Below, piece after piece: positions 11,897-22,557 of a stretch of 64,000 nucleotides of DNA. Position numbers and translations under genes: made by a program. The stretch is from the NCBI RefSeq assembly GCF_910596095.1, contig NC_056548.1:10689151-10753150 (forward strand). Direction: 5' to 3'. Within the stretch, counting starts at the first letter, position 1. Each line of letters starts with the position of its first letter. The stretch is from Thunnus maccoyii. Taxonomy: Eukaryota > Chordata > Actinopteri > Scombriformes > Scombridae. Below the pieces are notes generated by a model. It worked only from the letters and a program-made list of their open reading frames with translations, ran no database searches and was not told the origin of the DNA.

Positions 11897-12738
11897 GTAA
11901 GCGTGATTTATCTGTAATTGGTGAAAATGTGATATTAGACACACTGCTGGTGTTTGAGCACTCTGATAGTTCAGCCCATGAGAAAAGAAAAGTGTTGTGA
12001 GAGAGATACAAATGATTTTGTTTTTATGGAAATTTTATCATCATTTGGAAAAAAAAAATTTAATACCAATGTATATAAACAAAAAACAGAAGACATTAAA
12101 ATTACATAAAAAAGAAAAACAAGGGCTCCAATTAGTTTAGGATGTTTATAAATTATTGCTGAACTTTTCAAAGACAAATAAGCATTTTGAAAACAACTTA
12201 ATTTAAGTAAAAGATCATTTCGTATAAGTATAAAACTGTAAATTATTTATACCTATATCTGTTTTCAATGTGAACATCATACTTTATTTCATGATGGCAA
12301 AGTTCCAGTTGCTTGTTTTCTTTACCTGTACATTTCTGCTAATTCTGTTAAATTCATTTTCTATTCATTTTTAATTCAAATCAATCTGAAAGTAACAGCA
12401 ATGAATAACATAATTTTGTTATGTTTGAATGTGTCAGTGAGTTACATTTGAAATTGATAATCAATAATGAACAGAATATACTTCTCAACATATTTCCCAG
12501 AAATGTCTATAGAACTTTACTGTTGATAGTCTTTGTTACTTCCATCATTTTTTGTGTCGTTAGATTAAATTCAGTTTTCTTTGATGGATGATTTTTTGAA
12601 GCTAACCTTGTCATGTCTTTATATCACACACACAGTTAATCCACAGCATTGTTAACCTCTGTCATGTATCATAACTCAGCTGTCTGTCCTACAGTAGAAG
12701 TTAATCTGCTCCTTGTGTGTCTCTGCTCTCCCCTCCAG

Positions 12739-13058
12739 CTGGCCCCACGGTCAGGCCCTCAGTTTCTCTGCTTCCCCCCTCCTCTCAGCAGCTCTCTGGG
12801 GGCTCGGCCACGCTGGCCTGCCTGCTGACCGGCTACTCTCCTCGGGGAGCTGTGGTGAGCTGGGAGGTGGACGGTAGAGAGGTGACAGAGGGGGTCCTGA
12901 GCAGCTCAGAGGAGGAGAAGAGCGGACGCTACAGCAGCAGCAGCATCCTGAGCCTGAGCCAGGAGCGCTGGATGGAAGGAGAGCTGTACTCCTGCAAGGT
13001 CCTCCATCAGGACCACACCCAGACCCAGTCCCTCCACAGGAGCCAGTGTAAGGGCTAG
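12739..13058 (+). CDS. Immunoglobulin light-chain constant exon C1 (isotype 1)
   Basis: A single C1-set immunoglobulin domain preceded by a polypyrimidine tract and CCAG acceptor (AG at 12737-12738). It begins in phase 1, so the J donor base completes the first codon (Thr). Landmarks: GPTVRPSVSLLPPSS entry, first Cys in SATLACLLTGYSP, Trp in VVSWEVDG, second Cys in ELYSCKV, and a C-terminal SQCKG whose Cys would pair with the heavy chain. The stop is at 13056-13058 and a polyadenylation signal AATAAA at 13273-13278. It differs from C2-C5 by Arg in SPRGA and Thr in DHTQT. The domain is intact, though its J1 is altered. Confidence 0.95.
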
Positions 13059-13696
13059 AGGGGCTGGCTGAAGCCCAGGACAGGAGCTATGTCTGGGGGG
13101 AGCAGGAGGAACACACCTGCTCATCTGATCAATATGAGTTTTAATGTCTGTAGAGTAAACTGAAGCTTTGTGTGACAGAGAACAACAACAACTTAGAGAG
13201 TAATGTGTGTAGCTCAGCAGCTAGATGTGAGTGTGCTTAATAACTGTCCTGTTGATGATTGATGTTTTTGCTAATAAAGCTTGCACTGATGAATAATATG
13301 ATGAAGAATATTGGTCTTTTATCTTATGAGGAGAAGTAAGAAGTTTTACAACTTCAATTGATACTATTTATACTCCTCTCTGTGGAAAATGAATAGCTTG
13401 GGACTTAAATGACCATAAGAATAACAATTTTAATTGGTAATGAAAGTGAAATAATAAAGTAATGAGAATGTGTAAAGAAATCAAGTTTATATCATGACAA
13501 AATATTTGAAAAATATATTTTGGAATTAGATTTTCAGTGAGGAAAAAATCATGACTGAAATATGTGATCAGAAAACATTTTTCAGAGCTAGAGTAAATGT
13601 GAAAAAAACATGATGTAGTGTCAATAGATGTTTAAAATCTCTAGAAAAATGACAAGAAATAAACTTACTCTATGTAGTGGAGTGAATACAAATTTT

Positions 13697-13761
13697 GTGC
13701 TTGGTGAGGTTACTGTCAGCTCTGTGTTCAGTGGTCTGTGTCAGAGTCTCTTCTTCTTCAG
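13697..13761. other. Truncated copy of the DNA found beyond Vb recombination signals
   Basis: TTGTGCTTGGTGAGGTTACT through GTCTCTTC.TCTTCAG matches the sequence just past every Vb signal (15325, 20740, 26360, 31845, 37466). It stops abruptly at 13761, where a C6-type 3' end begins. It marks a deletion breakpoint. Confidence 0.75.
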
Positions 13762-13895
13762 CATTATTCAATAAAACTGTTGATTATAATGAGTCATTGT
13801 CAGTATTTCCTTTAAAATATATGAAAAATAACTTCTTAATCATCACAATATCATCATACTTGATATCAAACTATACCTAATAGTATAGGAGATTG
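13762..13895 (+). pseudogene. Orphan 3'-UTR tail of a lost C6-type constant gene
   Basis: CATTATTCAATAAAACTGTT and the following ~130 bp match the 3' end of C6 (40107-40240), including its AATAAA signal. There is no C6-type exon upstream; the sequence before it belongs to the region between V segments. I infer that a Vb-J-C6-type stretch was deleted here, leaving the tail plus the Va1 that followed it. Confidence 0.7.
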
Positions 13896-14330
13896 TAGCT
13901 CCTTAATTTACTTGTGACAATAATTATAGGTATGAAATCCTTTGGATCCTTAAAATGTTTATTTACCTTTGGGCTGTAGTTGTATCATTTTGTGCAGCTA
14001 TTGGTAGAAAATCTGTTAAATATTTGTTTCTATCGGTGGCAGAAATTAACAAGAGCTAAATGTTTCCAGCTTACTCATAAAGAGATTGAATTAACTGACA
14101 AGAATTGAAGTTTTAACTGTAAATGGAAGAGCATCTTTCAGTTTGTTTTACTTTTATTTGGGTTCATTGTGGTTCTGCTTGATGACTCTTGTGTGTCAGA
14201 GTCACAGTGTTGTGTTCACTCGACCAGTTATCCTCATCACAGTCTCTTCATCAACCCTCTGCAGCTGCAGCAGGCCGTTTTCACTTCAGTCAAACTGAAG
14301 GAGGTTTTTGTACGACTCTAAATCACTGTG

Positions 14331-14845
14331 TGAACACTCCACCAGTATGTGCGCCAAAACAGTAGTAATCTCCAACATCTTCAGCCTGAACACCACTGAT
14401 GGTCAGAGTGTAGCCAGAACCAGATCTACTGCCACTGAATCGAGATGGAGTTCCTGAGTTTAGAGTTGATGCTTGGTATATAAGAAGTTTGGGAGCTTGT
14501 CCAGGTTTCTGAAGGTACCAACTGAGATCATCTTCAATATCTGAACTCCCTGTGGCGCTGATGGTCACCGTCCCTCCAAGACTAACAGACTTGAATTTGT
14601 CAGTCTGAGTCAGAAATTTGTTGGCAGAAGACTCTGAAATGAGAAATTAAATATGAATCTTGAGTAGAACTTTTACCATCCTTTGGAACGCGAATTTATA
14701 ACATAAGAGAAGAGAAAAATAGAAAAGACATTTAAGCAAAAGTAAAAGGGAGAACACAGACTGGATTTACACCAAAATATTTTCAGAATCTCTCACCCTG
14801 AGTCAGAAAACCCAACATGACCAGCAGAGTTATTGGCGACATCAT
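14331..14845 (-). CDS. Light-chain V segment Va1 (Va family, lacks first Cys)
   Basis: Leader exon 14845-14797 ([17 protein letters not shown]) and V exon 14633-14331, with standard splice signals and an open frame. It is followed on the minus strand by heptamer CACAGTG (14330-14324), a 12-bp spacer and nonamer ACAAAAACC (14311-14303). The protein reads ...[16 protein letters not shown]... then [27 protein letters not shown] and [10 protein letters not shown]. The first disulphide Cys expected in VTIS-C is Ala; Trp and the second Cys are kept. An octamer-like ATGCAAAA lies at 14940-14947, about 95 bp upstream of the start. Its closest relative is Va6. It is a structural pseudogene candidate despite intact reading frame, splice sites and RSS. 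Confidence 0.85.
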
Positions 14846-15475
14846 CCTGATGCAGTTTTCAGTGTGAGTGCATGAAAACAGTTCAGACTCTCTGTGACAC
14901 AAGAACTTAAACTCTGAGGAGCAGTGATGCATGAAAGTCATGCAAAATACATTTAAGAAGGCAAAACACACACCTGTTGTTGTGAAACAGAAAGAGCAGA
15001 GGTGAGGAGGAGTGAGAGATCATCAAAACTTTAAAATTCATTTACAAAACTTTGACGTCATCCTTTTTTTATGTTGCAAATATTCACGTTTTTACATCTT
15101 CATATAACTTTGTGTTCATTAACAGGTGTGTGGTGTCTGGATTTTCATGAGGGTGAAAATCATTAATTAAATATGTGATTAGTTAATGTTCAGAGCTCTG
15201 CTGCTGAGGATGAATGTGAAGAGAGCATCATGATGTAATTAGTGATTTATGTCTTGTTTGCAAAAATCTCTTAAATCAGTCTGAAATAAACTATTTGCCA
15301 ATATATTGATGTGAATAAGATTTCTGTGCTTGGTGAGGTTACTGTCAGCTCTGTGTTCAGTGGTCTGTGTCAGAGTCTCTTCCTCTTCAGCAGCTGCAGT
15401 CGGTTCCTGCTGTAACAGGTCAGTGTCTCTGCAGTCTGACTGAGGGAGGTTTTTGTACGACTACAAATCACTGTG

Positions 15476-15946
15476 TGAAGACATTAGCACTGTTTATTTG
15501 ATGAATGCTTTGACAGTAGTAAACTGCTGCATCTTCAGTCTGAACTCCACTGATGGTCAAAGTGAAATCAGAGCTTCTTCCACTGCCACTATACCGAGCT
15601 GGTGTTCTTATATGACGTATGCTCACATGTCTTATTAGGTACTTTGGAGCCTCTCCAGATTTCTGTTGATACCAGAAAATATAATCATCACCGATATTGT
15701 TTCTGTAAACAGCCGGGCTGGTTTTACAGGTGAGAGTGACAGTGGATCCTGGAGTAGATGTCACTACTGGAGGTTGAGTCACAGTCAACTGACCGCTGCA
15801 TCCTGCAGACAGAAACAAATCTTTCATTTATCAGCAGAAATAAATGACAGAAAAGGAAACACATCATGTTTGAAATGTTGCTGAGTGAATGAACCTGTAA
15901 AACAGCAGCAGGCCAGCGTCCAGATGAGGATGGTGATGAGAGTCAT
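15476..15946 (-). CDS. Light-chain V segment Vb1
   Basis: Leader exon 15946-15895 ([18 protein letters not shown]), intron with donor GTTCAT, and V exon 15802-15476. Mature start [18 protein letters not shown]; first Cys in [50 protein letters not shown]. The RSS is heptamer 15475-15469, 12-bp spacer, nonamer 15456-15448. An octamer-like ATGCAAAG (16049-16056) lies about 100 bp 5' of the start. CDR1 ([11 protein letters not shown]) and CDR2 ([10 protein letters not shown]) differ strongly from the other Vb genes while frameworks are nearly constant. It looks functional and sits left of J2, to which it can join by inversion. Confidence 0.93.
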
Positions 15947-16424
15947 GGTGGTTGTGCTTTCTGCTGTGTTGACTGACAGATCTGAGTCCTGCAGTGTTGA
16001 ACTCACAGGACTATAAACCTTCTCAGTTCACTGGAGGATCAGCTGACGATGCAAAGTGTCAATATGAAAATGCTCCATAATGAGAATGACGAAAATGATG
16101 AATTCCGACTTTGGAAGAATAATTGTCACTTATATTCATTTATTTTATTATTGAAATATTGCAAAAGTGCAACTAACATATAGAGATCTGCTTTTATTTT
16201 ACACAACACTCCATCTATATGCATATTTCCTCTTATTTGATATTTTTTATAAATACTCTTTGAGGTCAGAAATATTTATATGACTATTATTTAGCTGTAG
16301 ACTTGAGTAATTTTAGTATCTGTCAGTATTATGTTGTGCAGGTTTGTTATATTTGTGCGCTCTGTGTTCGCTGTTGTGTGACGGAGGTTTTTGTACGACG
16401 TCTTAACTGGCTTCAACCACTGTG

Positions 16425-16462
16425 GAACACGTTTGGTGGAGGAACCAAACTCATTGTGACAA
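16425..16462 (+). CDS. Light-chain J2 segment (type A)
   Basis: Nonamer GGTTTTTGT 16386-16394, 23-bp spacer, heptamer CACTGTG 16418-16424. J reads [12 protein letters not shown] with an intact FGxG and a donor ACAA/GTAAGT. C2 begins 973 bp downstream. It is identical to J4 over the segment and signal. Confidence 0.93.
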
Positions 16463-17190
16463 GTAAGTGTGATTTATCTGTTAATTGTTGAAAATGTGAT
16501 ATTTGACAATTTCTATAATCGATGGAGTTACAACTGCTGTTAATTGATGATTTAATTGATAACTGCTTCTCATTAAGAACACAAATAACAAGAGTTCATT
16601 ACACTGCTGGTGTTACGGCACTCTGACAGTTCAGCCCATGAGAAAAGAAAAGTGTTGAGAGAGAGAAATACAAATGATTTTGGTTTTATGGAGCTTTTTA
16701 TGATTGTTTGGGAAAATTTATTATATTTAAATACATATAAACAAAAAACAGAAGACATTAAAATTACATAAAAAAGAAAAACAAGGGCTCCAATTAGTTT
16801 AGGATGTTTATAAATTCTTGTTGAACTTTTCAAGACAAATAAATGTTTTGAAAACAACTTAATTTAAGTAAAAGATCATTTTGTGTATTTACACTTATTT
16901 AAACTGCAAATTGTCCAAAACCTTTATTTTTAAATTAATGATTTTTTTTATATATCTGTTTTCAGTATGAACATCATACTATATTTTATGATGGCAAAAT
17001 TTCAGTTGTTTGTTTTCTGTAACTGTAAATTTCTGCTAATTCTGTTAAATTCATCTTCTATTCATTTTTAATTCAAATCAATCGAAAAGTAACAGCAATG
17101 AATAACATGATTTTGATGAGTTTGAATGTGTCAGTGAGTTACATTTGAAATTGATAATCAATAATGAACAGAATATACTTCACAACATAT

Positions 17191-17199
17191 TTCCCAGAA
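17191..17199 (+). promoter_or_regulatory. STAT-like site in type-A J-C intron
   Basis: TTCCCAGAA fits the TTCnnnGAA palindrome and is conserved at 12494-12502 (J1-C1) and 28225-28233 (J4-C4) but not in type-B introns. The motif is short and could be chance inheritance through duplication. Confidence 0.3.
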
Positions 17200-17435
17200 A
17201 TGTTTATAAAACTTAACTGTTAATAGTCTTCGTTACTTCCATCATTTGTTGTGTCGTTAGATTAAACTGACTTTTCTTTGATGGATGATTTTTAGAAGCT
17301 AACCTTGTCATGTCTTTATATGACACACACAGTTAATCCACAGCATTGTTAACCTCTGTCATGTATCATAACTCAGCTGTCTGTCCTACAGTAGAAGTTA
17401 ATCTGCTCCTTGTGTGTCTCTGCTCTCCCCTCCAG

Positions 17436-17755
17436 CTGGCCCCACGGTCAGGCCCTCAGTCTCTCTGCTTCCCCCCTCCTCTCAGCAGCTCTCTGGGGGC
17501 TCGGCCACACTGGCCTGCCTGCTGACCGGCTACTCTCCTCAGGGAGCCGTGGTGAGCTGGGAGGTGGACGGTAGAGAGGTGACAGAGGGGGTCCTGAGCA
17601 GCTCAGAGGAGGAGAAGAGCGGACGCTACAGCAGCAGCAGCATCCTGAGCCTGAGCCAGGAGCGCTGGATGGAAGGAGAGCTGTACTCCTGCAAGGTCCT
17701 CCATCATGACCACAGCCAGACCCAGTCCCTCCACAGGAGCCAGTGTAAGGGCTAG
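17436..17755 (+). CDS. Immunoglobulin light-chain constant exon C2 (isotype 1)
   Basis: CCAG acceptor before 17436, phase-1 entry and stop at 17753-17755; AATAAA at 17971-17976. Domain landmarks are as in C1, with SPQGAVVSWEVDG and GELYSCKVLHHDHSQTQ (His-Asp where C3 and C5 have Gln-Asp). C-terminal Cys in SQCKG. Paired with J2 and fed by Vb1/Va1 on its left and Va2/Vb2 on its right. The antisense 121-residue Ser/Cys-rich frame over the exon is a shadow. Confidence 0.95.
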
Positions 17756-19182
17756 AGGGGCTGGCTGAAGCCCAGGACAGGAGCTGTGTCTGGGGGGAGC
17801 AGGAGGAACACACCTGCTCATCTGATCAATATTTAGTTTTAATGTTTGGAGAGTAAACTGAAGCTTTGTGCGACAGAGAACAACAACAACTTAGAGAGTA
17901 ATGTGTGTAGCTCAGCAGCTAGATGTGAGTGTGCTTAACAACTGTCCTGTTGATGATTGATGTTTTTGCTAATAAAGCTTGCACTGATAAATAACATGAT
18001 GAAGTATATCGGTCTTTTGTCTTATGTAGATTGGTAAGAAATTTTACAACTTTGAAAGTTTATATCATGGTAAAAAATATCGACAATGAATTTTCTAAAT
18101 TAGATTTTTGGTGAGAACAAAATCTACTAAATAAAATATATGATCAGGTAACATTTGTCAGAGCTTTTCTGCTGAGTGTTAATATGAACAAAACATGATG
18201 TGGTGTCTTTAGACTTTACAGCTGTGTGTTGAATGTAAATGTGATCTACTTTCATTCTGCATTTCATGTGTCATCACCTTTTATCTTGAATATGTTGAAT
18301 ATAGTCACATACGTTATTTTGTGTGCCTCTAAAGGAGAAATAAATATTTAATTCTCTCATGTCATATCTTTCAACAAGTTTTTTTACATTTCATTTTCGT
18401 AGAAGAATCTAAAATACGTCATACTGGGTTCAGTTGAACACCTGCAGCTGTTTTATCGTTGGAATATAACCCAACTGTAATGTAAATCAGGACTTTCTCT
18501 TCCCCTCTGTCTGATAACTTCCTCTAATTTATGCATGTAGCAAAATTATGGTTTGTTATTACAGGGTCTTTAGGGAAACCTTGTGGGAACTAAAACAAGC
18601 TTTGTCAAAAATGGAACACAAAAATAATCCATTAATTAATAGTATTTTCTTGTAAATTATAAATGTATGAAAAGAAAAAATTTGTATTGTGAAGAACGAT
18701 CCCTGGCAGTGAATTTAATGCAAGAATTATTTTAATATTGTAGATTATCTATGTTCTGGTGTACGGACAGTGCTTCTAAGTGACACTAAGCAAAATATCT
18801 AACATTATTCATTTTGTAAAGTTAACATATGTATCATCTCAATATACTGTGATGATTGTAATATTACATATACTCTGTGTGTATTATATGCTGATTATTA
18901 TTTTGATATGAACATTATTCTGTAAGACAATTAGTTGTAAGATAAATACATGTAGTGAAGAAAACATATGATATCTCATGGATTATAAATACTTCAGTGC
19001 CAATTTTTTTAAATATCTGCTCAGAACTGGAGCGAAAATACTTTGTTACTTTTCGCCTCTGAAACTACAATGTGGTGTTCAGTGAAGCAGTTGTCCATGT
19101 GAGAGTCTGCTGCAGAAACTCACAGCTGCAACATGTCAAACTATGACTGAAGGAGGTTTTTGTACGACTCTATATCACTGTG

Positions 19183-19715
19183 TGAACCCATCCGTATATA
19201 CTCCCATACAGTAATAATCTCCTGAATCTTCAGCCTGGACTCCACTGATAGTCAGAGTAAATTCAGGTTCAGATCCACTGCTGCTGAAATGACTCGGAGT
19301 ATCAGATTGACTGCTACTTATTTTATAAAACAGCAGTTTGGGAGGCTGTCCAGGTTTCTGCAGGTACCAGCTGAGATCATCATCAACTCCTGTACTGGCT
19401 GAACAGCTCAGAGAGACTGTCTCCCCCAGACTGACAGCCTTTGATGCAGGAGATTGAGTCACAGATGGACTGGCACCTGATCCTGGAAAAAAAGAAATAC
19501 AAGTATATTTTTTAAATCATTTTTAAAAACTGCTTTTAAGAAAGTACAGTGTTCAAAAACATGAAATCTGTGTTTTAAAGTGTAATATTAATGGAGCATA
19601 ATAAACATGTTCAAAGCTTAGTGTTCAGTTTAACACAAGAAAATCACTACATCTTACCATGAAGTCCAAACACCAGCGTGATGAGCAGCGGAGTCAGTAA
19701 CATCATCATCATCAT
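19183..19715 (-). CDS. Light-chain V segment Va2
   Basis: Leader exon 19715-19658 starts at the first of five consecutive ATGs (MMMMM then [15 protein letters not shown]); the V exon is 19482-19183. The mature part has [52 protein letters not shown] and [10 protein letters not shown]. Both disulphide Cys and the Trp are present. The FR3 SSSG replaces the usual SGSG. RSS: heptamer 19182-19176, 12-bp spacer, nonamer 19163-19155. The octamer position (19800-19807) reads ATTCAAAA, weaker than in Va1. Near-identical to Va3-Va5. Confidence 0.9.
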
Positions 19716-20890
19716 TAACCTCACTGTCAGAGACACTGCACAGACTGGTCTCAGTGACACGTCTTAAAACTTGTTAAAGAGCAGTGATGCACAGCAGCCA
19801 TTCAAAACACACATTTCATAGGCAAACACATACCTGTGTATGTGTGAGGAGGGAAAATGTTTGGTAGATTCCAAAGACAATAATCTGTCTGTCAGCACAG
19901 TTATATCAGTGTCAGAAAAAAACTGTTATTTCTGCACATTCGCAGAAACATTCTTGGCTTTGCTTGTTGAACAGGCTCCATTATAACATTTGTATGATCT
20001 CGCTATAGTTTTATCTTAACTGACTTCAGTCTTATCAATAAACAACATCAATCTTCTTATCAATATATCTGCTCTATTTTTGCAGGACTCTGTATGAAAA
20101 CATAATAAACAGCTCAGAGTCAGAATGAACAAATGCAAGTTTATAACACAATTCAGCGTAGCAGCAGGGAGGAGCAGGAGATAAAATATCAACTATAATT
20201 ATAGCAGAGTGGGGCTTCGACTGAGGACAAGATGAGAGGAGAAATGTTCGAATATAACAACTGAACTGTACTAAAAGTGCTCAGACACTTAAACATTTTG
20301 CATGATTTATGATTTATAAGTGTTGCTATATTCTGGTTGTACATTGTTATCTGCATGAATAACCATTATATTTGGGCATATTAAGGGCATTGTTATTGGC
20401 TTGTATGTATCAGAGTAAGTGTGAATGATTTGTTTTAATCAAAGTTGTTACTACAGCAGTGGTGAGAACAAGACCGATGGCTCAGGTACAAGAGCAAAAT
20501 GTTGATTGGCATCCGGGTACTTTAGGTGGTTTGAGCTGAAAAAAGTTAGCAGTTAGTCTTGAAATCCAGATTTTCTAATTTGGGGCATAAACAACATTGT
20601 TGCAGCTGGATGACCTATTGCTCTAAATCAAGGTCATGGTGATGATGCAGCAATGAAAACTGTGAAAATAGTCTCTGCTCATAACTGAAAATTGTAAAAA
20701 TCTGAGTTTGAAAAGATAAGTAGAGATGGCATTAAGGTTTGTGCTTGGTGAGGTTACTGTCAGCTCTGTGTTCAGTGGTCTGTGTCAGAGTCTCTTCCTC
20801 TTCAGCAGCTGCAGTCGGTTCCTGCTGTAACAGCTCAGTGTCTCTGCAGTCTGACTGAGGGAGGTTTTTGTACGACAACAAATCACTGTG

Positions 20891-21352
20891 TGAACACTGT
20901 ACCACCGTGGTAACTCTGACAGTAGTAAACTGCTGCATCTTCAGTCTGAACTCCACTGATGGTCAAAGAGAAGTCAGCGCTGCTTCCACTGCCACTAAAC
21001 CGAGATGGTGTTCCTGGACGACGTGTGCTTGCAAAATATATTAGGAGTTTTGGAGTCTGTCCAGATTTCTGTTGATACCAGGACATACTCTCTTTGCCAC
21101 TAGACCACCTGTGCACAGCTTGGCTGGTTTTACAGGTCAGAGTGACAGTGGATCCTGGAGTAGATGTCACTACTGGAGGTTGAGTCACAGTCACCTGACC
21201 GCTGCATCCTGCAGACAGAAACAAATCTTTCATTTATCAGCAGAAATTAATGACAGAAAAGGAAACACATCATGTTTGAAATGTTGCTGAGTGAATGAAC
21301 CTGTAAAACAGCAGCAGGCCAGCGTCCAGATGAGGATGGTGATGAGAGTCAT
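20891..21352 (-). CDS. Light-chain V segment Vb2
   Basis: Leader 21352-21301, V exon 21208-20891. Frameworks as Vb1, with distinctive CDR1 [12 protein letters not shown]2 FASTRRPG and a [11 protein letters not shown]3 stub. RSS heptamer 20890-20884, 12-bp spacer, nonamer 20871-20863. Octamer-like ATGCAAAG at 21455-21462. The V is flanked by type-B unit DNA that is almost identical to that around Vb4, yet the CDR1/CDR2 region differs from Vb4. It can invert onto J3 (about 640 bp to the right of the leader) or others. Confidence 0.93.
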
Positions 21353-22029
21353 GGTGGTTGTGCTTTCTGCTGTGTTGACTGACAGATCTGAGTCCTGCAG
21401 TGTTGAACTCACAGGACTATAAACCTTCTCAGTTCACTGGAGGATCAGCTGACGATGCAAAGCCTCCTCTCTATGGAAATGATTTCTCTGCTCTCAACAG
21501 ACTGAAGGCAACGTGGGACACAAAATCAGGAGAAATACTGTTTGGATTTACACCATCTATGATCTTAATGGAATAAAATAACTTCTTTTGGAAACAAATT
21601 TGAGGATTTACAACATTTGTTTCAATGGGAGTGGTTGGTATCTATTTATTTAATTTGTTTTACATACAAGGTTTCACAAATACACTATATACTCACTCTG
21701 TAATTTATGATTAATTATATTTATGATTATTTAGAAATATTGTGTTTATTTAACATTGTCTCAAATATGTAACATGTTTACAATCTGAATCTGTTACAGG
21801 GCAAATCAACCTGTTTTGTTGTCACTTGCACAAAATTTCATAAAAATGATGTAAAATATTTTGATTCATGAGGAAATTTAAAACCAAATCAATGAAAACA
21901 TTTTATACATTTGATAAAATGTTAATTATCCAGTTTTAGCAGAAAATAAAGTGACTTTTCAATGGATAGATGCTTGTTCACAGTGCAGGAGGTTTTTGTA
22001 CGGCCACTTAATGAGTTTGTATCACTGTG

Positions 22030-22067
22030 GTCCACTTTTGGTGGAGGAACCAAACTCATCATTAACT
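22030..22067 (+). CDS. Light-chain J3 segment (type B)
   Basis: Nonamer 21991-21999, 23-bp spacer, heptamer 22023-22029. J reads [12 protein letters not shown] and ends T/GTAAGT. Spacer and last residues distinguish type B from type A. Confidence 0.93.
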
Positions 22068-22537
22068 GTAAGTACCAGAGATTTCTCATTTCTACAACAT
22101 AATATATTATATCGAGTTTTGCACCAGAACGTGATAAAACTAGTATTTATTTTGGGTAATTTATATATTATGGGTATTTTTCACTTTGTATTAAGCTCAG
22201 CTGAAGTTTGGAGAAAACTTTGTGCAGATATTATTAATTGTTTATTATTGTGGATGGTGTTATGATGACATATTTGCAAAACAAAAAAAATCTAATTTTC
22301 ATATATTTTACTTTTAGTCAATTGTTTGTTTCACAAAATGTCCTTGTAAAATTTCTCTGACAAACATTTTAACAACCAAACAATAAATTTAACTTTATTC
22401 ATTATTTTTTAACATTCAAACAATTTTTAGATTTAAAATATGATGTTGGTTTCTGTAAAACAAATAAATGAGTTTATATTTAGATCCAGTTTTGCTGTAG
22501 TTTGTGTTCACAGTTGGTTAGTTTGATGTTGAGAAAA

Positions 22538-22557
22538 GGAAGTGAAACAGACAGATG
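22538..22557 (+). promoter_or_regulatory. ETS/IRF composite element plus E-box in J3-C3 intron
   Basis: GGAAGTGAAA (22538-22547) is a perfect match to the EICE consensus GGAAnnGAAA bound by PU.1 with IRF4/IRF8, and CAGATG (22552-22557) is an E-box. Mammalian kappa 3' and lambda enhancers depend on the same composite type. A second E-box CAGTTG is at 22511-22516. Copies occur at 33638 and 39238, and none was seen in the type-A introns. Enhancer activity is inferred. Confidence 0.5.

Noticed and set aside
15947-16006. Extended start upstream of the Vb leader (MSSTLQDSDLSVNTAE...)
   Set aside because: In frame but hydrophilic; the hydrophobic signal peptide starts at MTLITIL, which is a normal leader length.
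17448-17813. 121-residue Ser/Cys-rich frame antisense to C2, with copies over C3, C4 and C5
   Set aside because: It is the shadow of the GC-rich constant exon on the other strand. It follows the exon wherever it is duplicated and has no start context or known domain.
21951-22265. 104-residue frame through J3 (and its copy through J5)
   Set aside because: A chance frame reading across the J segment and signal; the real J frame is defined by FGGGTKL and the splice donor.
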